A stretch of 64,000 bases of DNA, from NCBI GenBank assembly GCA_037976565.1, contig CP137675.1:19370446-19434445 (forward strand), read 5' to 3'. The position numbers and the translations under genes are program-made. The notes under the pieces are model-generated. The model made no database searches. It was not told the DNA's origin and saw only the letters and a program-made list of their open reading frames with translations. The DNA comes from Mesocentrotus franciscanus (taxonomy: Eukaryota; Echinodermata; Echinoidea; Camarodonta; Strongylocentrotidae). Of this stretch, positions 33,190 to 45,015 are shown in pieces; positions within the stretch are counted from its first letter, which is position 1; the number at the start of each line of letters is the position of its first letter.

Positions 33190-36100
33190 AATTGAGCCTA
33201 AGATTTAAGTTCCAATAAAAATACAATGAAATTAAAATGCATCCTGACTTCTGATAACATGCATGTTGTATGCAATGATAATTTTAAATATTAACAATAT
33301 TATTTTTAAAATGCACTTTGGAGATCTCCCTGAACCACTCATTCCACTAGTTATTATACAAGTGAATACAATATTGTATTATGCACACTTTTGTTACTAC
33401 ATGTACATAAACATTAGGTGCACTTGCTCACAATAATATAAAAAACTGCAACATTGTACCAACTAAAAAAGTTCGATGCTGATAACACTGAAACAGCAAT
33501 GATTATGATGTATGATGTGATGCTATTTTCAAGCAAGAATATTTAGTAAGATGCATTAATGCATGATATAATCCCTATTCATCTTTTAGTTGGCTTATGA
33601 CATCAATATGGGAACAAGGTAATCAAAAGGTTTGTCACAACAGTTTATATGTGTACTCTGAAGAAAAACAAAGAATGGGTATATAGGTAATTCATATCAT
33701 ATTCTTAACAATTGTTTTTGTCAAAGTGGGTTAGTCATATATTATTGCACATAATTATTTAAAAATACCAAGTAATGGTTACAATAGTATGAAGCACATT
33801 TAAAAAGCTACATATGATATAACGACACACAATAATGTACTCAATGTTACAATACTTACCAACTATAACACGATAGCAACTACTTTCGGAAAATAAACCT
33901 AAGGCAATTTCAATAGCTGGTAGCCTTCTGCATCACCTATTGAATTGTGCAAACATTTCTATGGGACATAAATTGATTTTTCAAAAAATAGTTGCAATGG
34001 TGTTCTATTATCTATCACCAAATAACTTTTAACATGTAAACAATTACTTTTTAACTTGCATAAATGTAGATATTATAAATGTAAGTACATGTGTTGCCAA
34101 TGGAAGAGAAAAAAAAAACACCTCTCACCACTCATGGGTGTAACTACATTTATGCACAGATTTTAAGAAAAATATTTTAAAAGAAAAATATTTTAAAAGA
34201 AAAATAATAATGATAATAAATCAAAATATTACAGCGGTTATTTTTCCTCGAAATGAAGCTATGACATCTTCATAAATAGGACAAAATAATGAACATTCAT
34301 ATACATGTATATCTTCCAAATTAAAATTATTATCCCGTATTGATGATACTGCAAATCTACTATACAGAGTACCTTACAAATCATCAACTACATGATAAAA
34401 ATGCACATTCAATTCAGGAAAAGAAAGAAAAAAATACCTACAGATAATCTTTGGTCTAGGTGGTAAGAAATCATTGATATAAAATTGATAAGAAAGTTGC
34501 AATCAAATTCTAATTCAGACTTCTTTATACAATCATGAAATACATGTATTCTGTTTATTCATGCCTATATCATATCTTTAAACAACAGTAAACAAAGTTT
34601 GCATAATTACAGAACACCATGTTAAATTGTACCAGTCACCACAAGATATTTTGCTCTGTTAGGGATTTTAAAAATACTATAAATAAAATAACCCAATAAA
34701 ACTTATCAAGATAAAAAAAAAAATGAAATAATGAATGATATCAATATCTGCCAACTAATATCAGACCATCCTATACCTCTATAACATGTATCTAGTATCT
34801 ACATGTATGTTGTTAGTTTCAGTCTACTATTATTCATGAGGTTTCATAATGTTGTTTGCATTATGATGATAATTCAATTTATCAAATGCACGGGAAACAA
34901 TTCAGAACAACTTTAAACTCTTGAAATACAATTTCCCATATTCTAAGACTATATGTACTTTCAGACATTTTACACATATGTATTCAATTATATCAACAAT
35001 TCAAAAATACAAAATTACATTACCATTATACATTGATTTTCTTAAATAAAATGAAGGCACAATTCTTATGCATATTAAAAATTAGACAACACAATTCTTG
35101 CTACGACATATATAGCAATATACAATTCCATAATTAATGCATTGCGCCTCCCATCATACCTTGGCAATTTGTACACACCCGAACTTCCGGTGATTCTAAA
35201 ACATGTATTCTGCTATACTACGCTATACATGTATGCTAATAATTCATTTTCTGCAATTCTTAATCTTGCTCGATAATTACACTTTTGAAAAATACACAAG
35301 CAGTAAGCATACTTTAATATTCATTAAAAGTAATATACCAGCATTGGCAAATTCCAGCACTTGGAGAAATTCTCTCTGAAAAACTTGACATGCTGCAACA
35401 CAAGTGGCTTCTTTTCCCAACCCATGATTATGCGCTATTGTCAGGAATTTTAAAGAATTTTCCGTACTATACAGTAGGGTCACATATTTGAAGATATCGA
35501 AGATCTACATTTTCAATAAATTTACATCATTAGAGAGTTAGGCAAAACTACATTTTTTTCATTCTTAGTCCTACTGACAGTGAAGTGTGAGTCCAATACT
35601 GTGTGGCCCATTTTTTTAGACCAGAAGTTCGTGTGACTACAGAATCCCTGCAAATTCGCTAGTAAAAATAGAGCACCACTTGTGTTGGCTTGTTTTCAGC
35701 TATATAATACGGTAGGGAGAATTCATTGTATGTTTGATTCATAAGGACCTGACACAATACAGTTGTATGTATAGTGTAGTTTTATGATACTGGAGAGATT
35801 TCACCATGGATATTTCAAATCCAAGTATAAAAATAAAAGAGTATTCTATGGTGATAATTTTGTCCATGTCTTAATGCAGATATGTAGTGGAGATAACTTA
35901 AATAACGTTGTGTTTCAGAGCCCCTGGTTTAAATTTTTATGTAAGGTGAAAACTATTTTTTGCCTTATTTAGGACACCAAAAACGTGACATGAAAAAACC
36001 TAGTTCCTGGTAATGGGTATTCTCTAAATTTGTATGACTATCTGATGTTCGATTATTGTCTGATAGTAAGTGCTGAATCTACTTATGCTCATGTCATTAA

Positions 36101-37911
36101 AAATCTTAGGTTGCGTGGCACGGTTTTTTCTTAATCACCATATTTCACATCTTGTAACAGTGGTTATGCATGGTGTCCACCATGCAAAGCGCGTTATATT
36201 TGGTGCTTCTGCATGATGAATGCTCATTATATGAACAACTTTGACAATTCCCAGTTTATTTCTTGGAAGAACTCCATGGATCAAATCAAATCAATTAAAA
36301 AAAGATGAAGCTTGAAATGTAATAGTTAGAAATACAGCGCATGTTTGAAATTCTAAAATTCTTTGGTGTCCACCCATAACGCGCGTTTCATGAAAAATAC
36401 AAAATACAATTTTGTTAAGAAAACTCATTTATAATCTTTCTAATCTTGCACAAGAAAGGTTTTCCACATTGTGTATATTAAATTCATTGCATTGTTCAAT
36501 TTTGATTCAAATAGATATTTTTTGTTAAATGTGAATCTTTGGAGTCCACCCTAGAAGACTGGGTGATGAACGTTATATGGCATCATGCATTCTCATGAAA
36601 AATGAAAACAATTAAAAGTTAATTGTTCTAAAGTTATTTTCTTGTTCAAGGAGAACATACAGTATCACTGTCAATCAATAACAATAATTATGTAAGTACG
36701 AATATTTATTCTTAAAGTTTGTGTAACGGTTGTGATGGTGGACACCAAGCTTTTGGAGTTAAACTACCCGTAGAAGTGCATGTGTCATACATATTTTTTA
36801 TAACAGAGTTAGCAACTATTCAAGTTTGTAATTTTGTCTCACTTCACAGCAAATACACAATTAATGACATTCTCTAAGAATGAACCATATTTAGGCATAT
36901 TTTAGAGGGTTTCATTTTTAAACATTCATGTCACACTTCCATTACCCAGTATTGTAAAAGTACACTGTATAATAATAATGAGCTGTACATCACAGATAAA
37001 ATTTGCCATTGCCCAGTGCATAAATTGGAAAAGAACATCACCATGACTCTAACCCAAGTTTTCTTTTTAGCGCTGTACATACACATCTATCCTTTACGAC
37101 TAGCATATTCAGCATATTCAAGTTATTGAATGGTTGAATTTGCCAAAATATATTAAAAACTATATCAATATACAATACATTAAAAGCTATTGAAATAAAT
37201 TTCAACATATAGTGCAAAATTTAAGGCAATAACTGGAGTTGTCAATTAGAGAAAGTACAAATTTGCCTCTCATGTATTTTGTAACTTTTTTGTCAGTTTT
37301 GAGACAGAATGGCATTAAGTCATATACTATGCAATCCAACAGAGACTTAATGCTCTACTGGCTCCAAACAGACAATTTATTTGTTTTGGCATGATTACAT
37401 AAATGCACTTGGAGCAGTCATTACCAACTTCCTATGAATTTCTTCAAAATAAAATATATATGTTCTCTTTTCTTCTTCTTCTTTTCTTTTCCTTGCTAAA
37501 TGTAAATCGGTTACCCGGTATTCAAATGTTCAGTAGTATAATGATTTGTGTTTTTCCTCAAGCATGACTAAATGTCCCTGAAAATGAACATGCAGGATAG
37601 TGCATAACTGGCATTTATGAAATAAATTAAATTGCACAAATTTTCAAAAATAACACAACTACACTATCACTTTAGAACATGTATAATGCTGGAATATCAT
37701 AATGAAAAGTTCATAATCGGAGAAACAATTGTGTAAGAAATATTTCCTTGACAAACAAAAACAATAGTTAGGAAAGGCTGGGAATGAAGTTGTTTGATAA
37801 ATCTATGATGCTATGCTACCACTTTGAGAAAATGTACCCATATAGCTTACAGGTCTTTGGTACAACAATGCAAAGACAACAAGATCAGTATAGCTTATCA
37901 CTCAAAAAAAT
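33190..37911 (-). other. AT-rich unique stretch, possible long 3' UTR of the 37.9-kb gene
   Basis: 4.7 kb of AT-rich, low-repeat DNA with no ORF over 75 codons, directly downstream (minus strand) of the small membrane protein gene. Its low repeat content contrasts with the rest of the window. Several minus-strand AATAAA signals (TTTATT on plus, for example near 34,553, 36,256, 36,709, 37,378) exist. That it is a 3' UTR is inference. Confidence 0.4.
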
Positions 37912-38259
37912 TCACAGTTTTTTCCTGTCTTGCAGTGTCACTGTACTCTGCCTAAATATGTTTGTCACAATCTTCTTGATGTATAAGATCACATACACAA
38001 ACAGGTAGGACACAAAATACCAGACCGTGTAGGCAATAGACAGACATGCAGCAAAACAAGCCAACATATAACCAGCCTTGTAGAGTGATTGAGTGTAGAT
38101 GCAGGTGGCGGCAACAGCTAAAAACAGGATCAGGGGAAGTCCGTTGTTAACGAGTGTGATGAAGAAAGACGACTGTACATTCTCACTGAACTTGTTCTGC
38201 TTCATAGCAAGTTGCACCGCCTCATCGTGAGAGATGGTGTGTTTAGGTCTGAATCTCAT
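37912..38259 (-). CDS. Small membrane protein, unknown family, 115 aa
   Basis: The ORF begins MRFRPKHTISHDEAVQLAMK and has a hydrophilic N terminus of about 27 residues, then hydrophobic segments near residues 32-54 (FFITLVNNGLPLILFLAVAA), 60-78 (AGYMLACFAACLSIAYTVW) and 80-95 (FVSYLFVYVILYIKK), and a basic C terminus (QDRKKL). This pattern predicts a three-helix or four-helix membrane protein with a Lys-rich cytosolic tail; KKL at the end could be an ER-retrieval-like signal but does not match the strict motif. Codon use and composition are unlike the surrounding AT-rich DNA. A splice acceptor (GAATTTTTCAG) lies 28 bases upstream of the ATG, so a 5' UTR exon is likely further right. I do not recognise the family. 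Alternative: a processed or decayed gene, judged less likely because the ORF is intact. Confidence 0.72.
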   Translation of the reverse strand: MRFRPKHTISHDEAVQLAMKQNKFSENVQSSFFITLVNNGLPLILFLAVAATCIYTQSLYKAGYMLACFAACLSIAYTVWYFVSYLFVYVILYIKKIVTNIFRQSTVTLQDRKKL

Positions 38260-38996
38260 TGCTGCGGATAACGGTGAAGTGGCTTTGCTGAAAAATTCAG
38301 AAGTCCTTTGTAAGAATTTCGGATATCAGGGACTCAGAGATGTACATGGACTTCTTACTTGAAAACAAATATAACAGTTTACTTGGTAAACACTTGGTTA
38401 TAAAAATCCATAACTGATGAAGTCTGTGAGAAATGACTCAGTGAGCATTCACTTCCTTGCCGTTTGTCCAAGGATCACTTCAGGATAAGGGTGACAACGT
38501 TGGCTCAGCTTGTCTCATCTAACGATTGTATATATCTAAACAATAAAAAAGTATGAAATAAAAAAGGCAACATTAACAACTTTGCTCATGATTGAAACAT
38601 ACCCGTAAGGCCGTAACACTGTACAACAAATTCGCTATTTGCTTATAATTCAATACTTCTACCGGTATGAACTTTTTATTTTTCCATATGGCAGATGGAA
38701 ATATTATTGCTGCTACAATACTATAGATCAAGACCTATCACTCCTAGAGGATATTGGACTTACCCATGAAGGCCATGATCATGTGCATCTTACTTTGCAG
38801 ACCTTACTTTGCAGATTGACCGTGTATATCGAGATACCCAGCTTATTAGGTACTTATTTAATCCCCAACTCTTTAGCCTTTAACTTGTGATAATTAAGTA
38901 ATATTGACTGCCATCAGCTATCAGGGCAATACGACATATCATAATATATTGCCCGAACTGAAGGTGAGGGCGATATATGACAAGTCCTATTACCGT
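38260..38996. other. 5' flank of the small membrane protein gene, no other gene seen
   Basis: Holds the 28-base leader and putative 3' splice site (exon would start at 38,287 on minus) and otherwise AT-rich sequence. No promoter element could be assigned with confidence. Confidence 0.4.
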
Positions 38997-39184
38997 ACCG
39001 ACAATGGTGTGCAGGAGCATGCGTGCGTGAAGTTAGCGACCGTAATGATGATGATGATCATCTTCATGTGAATTACTAAGTTACCCCTGCTTACAGTTTG
39101 TCTGTACATGAATTTAATGAGGATCTGAGATTACAGTCCCTAACTTCAGGCACGCGCGTGCGCCTACACCGCAACGTCGGTACC
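38997..39184. repeat. Foldback element, ~48-bp arms
   Basis: Left GTACCGACAATGGTGTGCAG...GTGAAGTTAGCGAC pairs with right GTCCCTAACTTCAGGCACGC...CAACGTCGGTAC, loop about 90 bases with a GAT repeat. Confidence 0.7.
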
Positions 39185-39292
39185 AAAGACGGCACGGTAT
39201 GCATGCAATTGCATGGGTATTGTGCAGCGGTTTTGCCATGAAACCTGAGAGAAAGTGTATAGGTCTAGTACTATAGACCTAGAGGTCTAGAT

Positions 39293-39658
39293 CACTCCAG
39301 CAAAGCATAGAGAGTCAATACTGCGTATGGACCTCTAGCGCTGTACCATTAGCTAATAGGCAGCAATTTCACACGTGAATATAGTCAATAGACTTATAAT
39401 ACACAAATGCACACAATCATGCCGATAAAACTGTAAGCAAGTTTGACAGTGGACTCACGATTTTAATTTTTAAATTATTCTTTCTAACATCGGTGAGTTG
39501 AAAAAATTGTATTTTACTGCTATTTAGGTGTCATCAATTGTCACTAAAGTACCGATTTTGAGTGAAATCAGTTTAATTTTGTACAGTGGTGTTTGAAATG
39601 TTGAGATCAATAAAACAGGTTTTAATACACAGCCAGGATAGCGATGCAGCTATGTGTG
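39293..39658 (+). mobile_element. hAT-like MITE, copy A (366 bp)
   Basis: Ends CACTCCAGCAAAGCATAG and GCAGCTATGTGTG, flanked by the 8-bp duplication GTCTAGAT (39,285-39,292 and 39,659-39,666). The interior (AGGTGTCATCAATTGTCACT, AAATTATTCTTTCTAACATC) is shared with copies at 39,873, 49,913 and 60,894. Non-coding. The 8-bp target duplication points to the hAT superfamily. Confidence 0.88.
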
Positions 39659-39736
39659 GTCTAGATCTAGTATTATTATATTAATTATTATTAGATCTAG
39701 ATTCTAGATCTATAATGTCTTTCTTTGCTTTTATAG

Positions 39737-39778
39737 GAATAATACTCCAAAAAAGATAAGAAAATTGACACGAAAAAG
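39737..39778 (+). other. Candidate 42-nt mini-exon (duplicated at 62,256-62,296)
   Basis: Preceded by TTTGCTTTTATAG and followed by GTAAGAAAC. One frame reads NNTPKKIRKLTRK. The paralogous segment at 62,256-62,296 keeps the acceptor (TTGTTTTTAG), the donor (GTAAGAAAC) and most exon bases but is one nucleotide shorter. No partner exon is identified, so this may be a fragment of a duplicated gene. Confidence 0.35.
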
Positions 39779-39872
39779 GTAAGAAACAACGAATTTTAAA
39801 TCACGACCAATATTTGAACAATTGATGAAGGTTTAGTTGATTTTTGGTATGTTTAGTAGGGTATCTCCACGC

Positions 39873-41148
39873 CACTCCAGCAAAGGCCAAAGCATAGAGT
39901 CAATACTGCGTATGGACCTCTAGCGCTGTACCATGTGCTAATAGGCAGCAATTTCACACGTGAATAGTCAATACACTTATAACACACAAATGTACACAAT
40001 CATGCCGATAAAACTGTAGCAAGTTTGACACTAGACCGAAAGCTTCAGTCTCTGATATCGACGGTTGTTCCGCTGAGATTGCATCTGGCTCCTCTGACCG
40101 CCTCTATACATAGACTGAAGTATGGCGTATGGGATAGTGTGCGGAACGAATGGTTCGGTTCGGCCGGACCGCGATGAATGAGTTATGCAACGAGTTTTTC
40201 ACTCTTTACGTCTTCATATATCCACTTTGGCTGCAATATTACACTGAATCTAAATAGCCATAATAAATAACCCGAAATATATACTTTGACTTACGATAGC
40301 TTGCTCATTTAGATCCTATATTAATGATTAATCCGAGAAAGTCTTGTAGTCAACAAGATTTGTTGTCAGCCATCTTGGTTTAAGTTGATGAATATTCATT
40401 TTTTCTTTTCGAACGTCCAATAGCTACGTATGAGTCAGCCCGGCTTGAGCCGGTGATGTTTGAATATTCATAAGCCCAATATCAAACACGTGCTCTGATT
40501 GGCCATTGGGCTTGTTTTGGTCGGTTGACCCGGAAATATATCGGGCGGGTCATGTCATAGATTACCAGTTCGAATGCATGAACGTACCGTTTCCTTGGTT
40601 CTGAGATAAAAATGGATAACTCATATACGTAAGTCCGTAAATTTCGCATTTTGAAATAGGTAATAAAACTTTGAGAACTGTACATAGGAGAACAAAAATA
40701 CATACTATTTTTGTATCTGATTTATAAATCAGAAAATTAGATCTAAATAAACAAAATCGTGGGAGAAAGTTTCGGGTAAAAAGTGTCACAATCGGCTCAA
40801 TCTCTCCCCGTGATGCGAGCCGTATGGGGTACCGTCTGTGTATGGGGAATGTCAACAAATGTCAGTTTTAATTATTAAAGAATGACCCATACCAGACGGT
40901 TATTTCTGTCTAGTTTGACACTGACTATCACAGTGGACTCACGATGTTAATTTTTAAATTATTCTTTCTAACATCAGTGAGTTGAAAAAATTGTATTTTA
41001 CTGCTACTTAGGTGTCATCAATTGTCACTAAAGTACCGATTTTGAGTGAAATCAGTTTAGTTGTGCACATGCAGTGGTGTCTGAAATGTCGAGATCAATA
41101 AAAACAGGTTTTAATACACAGCCAGGATAGCGATGCAGCTATGTGTGT
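39873..41148 (+). mobile_element. hAT-like MITE, copy B, split by an 879-bp insertion
   Basis: Left part 39,873-40,032 and right part 40,912-41,148 together make one MITE copy; duplication CTCCACGC at 39,865-39,872 and 41,149-41,156. The paralogous locus near 62,400 (AACTCCACGCCGGAGTAAGG) lacks the MITE and matches the two flanks joined. Confidence 0.88.
40033..40911. mobile_element. Insertion nested in MITE copy B, AGAC(C/A)GAAA ends
   Basis: Bounded by AGACCGAAAGC and, inverted, AGACAGAAATAACC; the 11-mer AGTTTGACACT flanks both sides (40,022-40,032; 40,912-40,922). AGACCGAAA-type ends recur at 57,953, 58,889 and 59,541. The interior has a GC block with GGTTCGGTTCGGCCGGACCG, a GCCATCTTGG motif and two CCAAT-type sites but no ORF. 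Confidence 0.65.
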
Positions 41149-41431
41149 CTCCACGCCAGAGTTACGGGTCAAACTCAAAGTCTGGATATGATTCTGAACT
41201 AGCGCCCAAAACTTTCTTGCATCGCCCCACTCAGTTCACAAGAATGCCCAAAATTGAAAAATACCATCAAATGTATTTGTATATCTAAGTACAAGTAACA
41301 GTAACCAGTATTAGTACCTGTTCAAACCAAAGACGACGTTGTTGGTGTTGGAGAGTCGACTCAGTCAGAGTCATGCTCAAAGTCCCGGCTTGATTTTAGG
41401 CTGTTTGTATGTATACATTATTTGCAAGGGG
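41149..41431. other. Remainder of the segment duplicated at 62.4 kb; no gene
   Basis: 41,149-41,215 (AGAGTTACGGGTCAAA, GATATGATTCTGAACTAGCG) parallels 62,405-62,460. Rest unremarkable. Confidence 0.5.
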
Positions 41432-42708
41432 TCCAGACAGCCCGACCACCGGACAGCCCGACCCTGGACAACCCGACCCAATACCCTGGACAACTCGACC
41501 AGGTGCTTCGGCGGACAGCTCGACCAGCTCGACCAACTTCTTTCCCCCTCAAAAAAATATGGGTAGGCCTACAGGGGTCACTCGCATACCAATGCATGCT
41601 CGTCACAGCACCTCAAAAATGGACCCTAAATGGCGTAATCAGTGTAGAAAATTTCGCCCCTTATTGGTGTACGGTTCTGTAAATCTCACCCCTAAATGGC
41701 GTAAGAAACTAAAATATGGACCCCTAAACGGTGTAAACTCTAAAATGGACCCCTAATTAAATGACGTAAACTCTAAAAACAACCCCATAAATTGTGCAAC
41801 ACACCTACACAGAGTTCCATATGTGCCCCATAAATTTACATGACACATAATTTATTTCAATTTTGGCCTTTCATAATTAAAATCTTGCATATAAATATAT
41901 ATCGGAATTCATACAGAACTTTTACTTTAATGGGCCCCTTACTCCCCACTAGCTTCACCAATTGCTAGTGTAATGTTAATTTTCACACTGAGGCATTATA
42001 GATACACACTGGAAGCTATGCTGGTTCTTCATTCAAGTTTATTAATGCAGCTACTAAACTAACATGGCTCAGTAAAAAGTGCTTAGTTTCAATTTTGAAT
42101 TAGAAATTTCAAATTAAAAACTTACTCTATTGCAAACATACACAACAAGATTACTATGGCCGGCAGTGTTGTACCCCTATTACTCGGCTATACACTGCGG
42201 GCTACACGTGAAAGTGCTACGAAACTATTGCAAACCAGGCTGCAATTAAACCCGCTGCAAACCCAGGTAATCAAAGTCTTGGCGTAGAGCCCGCGTAGAG
42301 ACTAGAAAAATCAAGGGAAATATATCTCTTCGGAGGAACAAATTATAAAGAGACATGGGTAGTACGTAGTATAGTCTACACACAAATAAATGTCGGCGCC
42401 GGCATATGGCCAAAAAGTGACCCTAAACGTCGAACTTGAAGTTGAAAAAAGATACCCTAAACGTCGAAACTTAACCTGAAAAGCACCCTTTTTTCTAAAA
42501 ACGTCGACGACGCCTCAAGGCCAAAAATCGACAGGGTCGAATATAATAATTATATAGCTCTATGGGGTCGAGCTATCCGCCGAAGCACCCCATGCACCCA
42601 TAGAGATATTTATGACCCCACCCTGGACAACTCGACCTGGTCGAGTTGTCCAGGATATTGGGTCGGGTTGTCCAGGGTCGGGCTGCCCGGTGGTCGGGTT
42701 GTCCAGGA
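41432..42708. mobile_element. TIR element built on GGACAACCCGACC repeats (~1.28 kb)
   Basis: About 85 bp at the left (41,432-41,516: CCGACCACCGGACAGCCCGA, CTGGACAACCCGACC, ACAACTCGACCAGG) is repeated inverted at 42,620-42,708. Each arm itself is a 13-bp GGACAACCCGACC minisatellite. Interior holds degenerate ATGGACCCCTAAATGGCGTA tandem units (41,600-41,780) and the AACGTCGACGACGCC word. No ORF of note. Confidence 0.75.
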
Positions 42709-43329
42709 TTCTTAAATTTATTTTAGCAACCACAAATTACCCATCCGCTCCGCGACCTGCAATTAGGGTATCCTAAAAAAGGCCAACAATAATAGGAAAA
42801 GGGGAAATTTTCCTGCAACATAAAGAATTGCTGTTATTTGAAAAACTGTCAACGCATGTGTAAGTCGTGCAGTTTACATTAAAAGAAATCATACACATGA
42901 TTGTCTTAAAATGGTTATACGACAACAAATATATGATTTATGTCGAGCATAATTCGTTAAACTTGGTCAAAAACGCGACTTTTTCAGCCTTATATACTGT
43001 CACCATGCAGGAGGTGAGAGTGAGACGTACTATATCGACATTTCAATTTCTTAGATTATTACATGAAATAATTGCCACATAGTTCTACTTTCAACTGATG
43101 TATGCCACGTTTTTTAACAATCTTTTATTCAATATCTATTCGGAGATATTTGGACAGAAACCGTCATTATTTGCGACCATTTCCAACAATTAGTGTCACG
43201 CAGTTTGGTTAATGATGTAATACAGTAATATTATGTATATATTTTATTTCATGCTTATAGTCTACTTTAAAACAATTCATGATTATTGTATAATTGTACT
43301 ACTCTATATTTAAAGGATGTCTTGCTATA
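42709..43329. other. No gene seen
   Basis: AT-rich, no structure recognised. Confidence 0.4.
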
Positions 43330-43860
43330 TCGCTATTGCAAATTACAAATTCAGCCAGCCCGATCTCAATTGCTTTGCATATAATTATAGCGGAGTTCTT
43401 TCTTCATGCACTCCTCTTGCTTTGTTTTCCTGACTTTCACAAGGTTTCTCGATCATACTCTCTCCATGATCCTGACCTCTCCTACTTAGCTCTTTCTATG
43501 ACTTTCACAAAGTCAGCCCTTTCTACTGTATGCTCTCCTCACTTTGACCTTGAATTCACTTTCAGAACTTCGCCTTGCTCTCCTCATTTCGACTTTGTCT
43601 TGACTTTCAGAGCTTTCGTTCTTTCCCTTCGATCTTGTTTGACCTAAACTCTCATTTCGACCTTGCACTGTCATTCAGCCCCTTCAGCTTGCTTCTTCTC
43701 TTGACTTTCTCCTGTCCTTGTGTCCTCTCTCTCAATATTACTTTGAGCTCTCTGTTTATGTGCTCAATGACGCCCTTCTCCCTATATGCTCCGCAGCGCG
43801 ACAAGTGTCTTTCTTGTGACCTACATGATTGGTCTCTCTCTCTCTCTCTGGCCCTCGAAC
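43330..43860. repeat. Pyrimidine-rich degenerate repeat
   Basis: Repeated CTCTCCTCA(C/T)TT(T/C)GAC and TTGACTTTC words with 40-50 bp spacing, ending in a (CT)n at 43,835-43,850. The Ser/Phe/Leu ORFs are compositional. Confidence 0.55.
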
Positions 43861-43914
43861 AGAGGAGGCTTATTTGGAAGGGATGTATAAGACAGACTTC
43901 ATTCCAAGCGTGGA

Positions 43915-44440
43915 GCTAGGATTTTATTTTAGGGGCGGGGCGGGGCGATAGTTAGCACGCGTAGCGTGCCCCCTAGGGGGTGGGTGCAGGGAGGGGGAAG
44001 CTTTGACGTTTCATTAAATTATTAGAGAAAGAAGACGATTCGTTGTACCAATTTCGACTCTTAATCCTTGTCTGAATTCAGTTTCCCCTTTCCGCGCAAA
44101 GCGCGGAAGCTTTGACGTTTCATTAAATTATTAGAGAAAGAAGACGATCGTTGTACCGTTCTTGACTCTTAATCCTTATCTGAATTCAGTCTCCCCCCTC
44201 CCGCGCAAAGCGCGGAAGCTTTAATGTTTCATTAAATTATTAGAGAAAGAAGACGATTCGTTGTACCGTTCTTGACTCTTAATCCTTATTTGGCGAAAGC
44301 TTTGACGTATACTTTCATTAAATTATTAGAGAAAGAAGACGATTCGTTGTACCAATTTTCGACTCTTAATCCTTGTCTGAATTCAGTTTCCCCTTTCGGA
44401 CCGCCCCACCGCCCCCACCGCCCCCCTGGCTACGCGCCTG
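43915..44440. repeat. Four ~110-bp tandem units within a TIR-like frame
   Basis: Units start GAAGCTTTGACGTTTCATTA (about 43,998, 44,107, 44,215; shortened fourth at 44,297) and contain AGAAAGAAGACGATTCGTTG, GACTCTTAATCCTTGTCTGA and a CCGCGCAAAGCGCGG junction. Bounded at the right by CTGGCTACGCGCCTGC, a frequent terminal motif. Confidence 0.8.
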
Positions 44441-44690
44441 CTTCATTCATATCTTAGGCAGTTAGGAGTAGATATAATCTAGCAGGTGAAAAGCCTGTCA
44501 TAACAGTGTTTGAAGAGAGAGCAATCAACGAAAGGAATAGAGATCAACCAGTTCAGAAATGGTCTCCAGTCATGTTAGTCTATCTTCTCAGTCAGTTATA
44601 ACGTCTGCTCCACTATAAGTTGCGCCTCTCTGATTTGCAAGACATTCTCTCTCATCCATCCTTGTATGTGTTGAGTTTGCGGTATAAATA

Positions 44691-44843
44691 CAGGCACGTA
44701 GCCAGGGGCACAGGGGCACGTACGTGCCCCCAAAGAAAAACAAATTTCCAAGATCGGACACCCCTCCTCATAGACCCCTCCCCAGGACGTCGATCAATTA
44801 CACATGTGCCCCCAAACATCAAACTCTGGCTACGCGGCGCTGG
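44691..44843. mobile_element. MITE, 153 bp, GTAGCCAG ends
   Basis: CAGGCACGTAGCCAGGGGCA and inverted CTCTGGCTACGCGGCGCTG. Flanks GGTATAAATA and GGTATAATA form an imperfect 9-10-bp duplication. An internal GGGGCACGTACGTGCCCC palindrome is present. Confidence 0.7.
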
Positions 44844-45015
44844 GTATAATAAACTCCTCAACTGTAATTCCTGCCTCACGTGTGTTTATTCGATCTCCAT
44901 GACTGTCGGTCATCACAGACAACTAAACTTCAACACATAACGGGGTTTTATTTTGGGACTTTCACAGAATAAGGAATACATTCTGCCCAATTATTGACAA
45001 ATATAAATCGCCGTA

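Noticed and set aside
43294..43919. Ser/Phe/Leu ORFs of 114-117 codons
   Set aside because: Pyrimidine-rich degenerate repeat; overlapping frames equally open.
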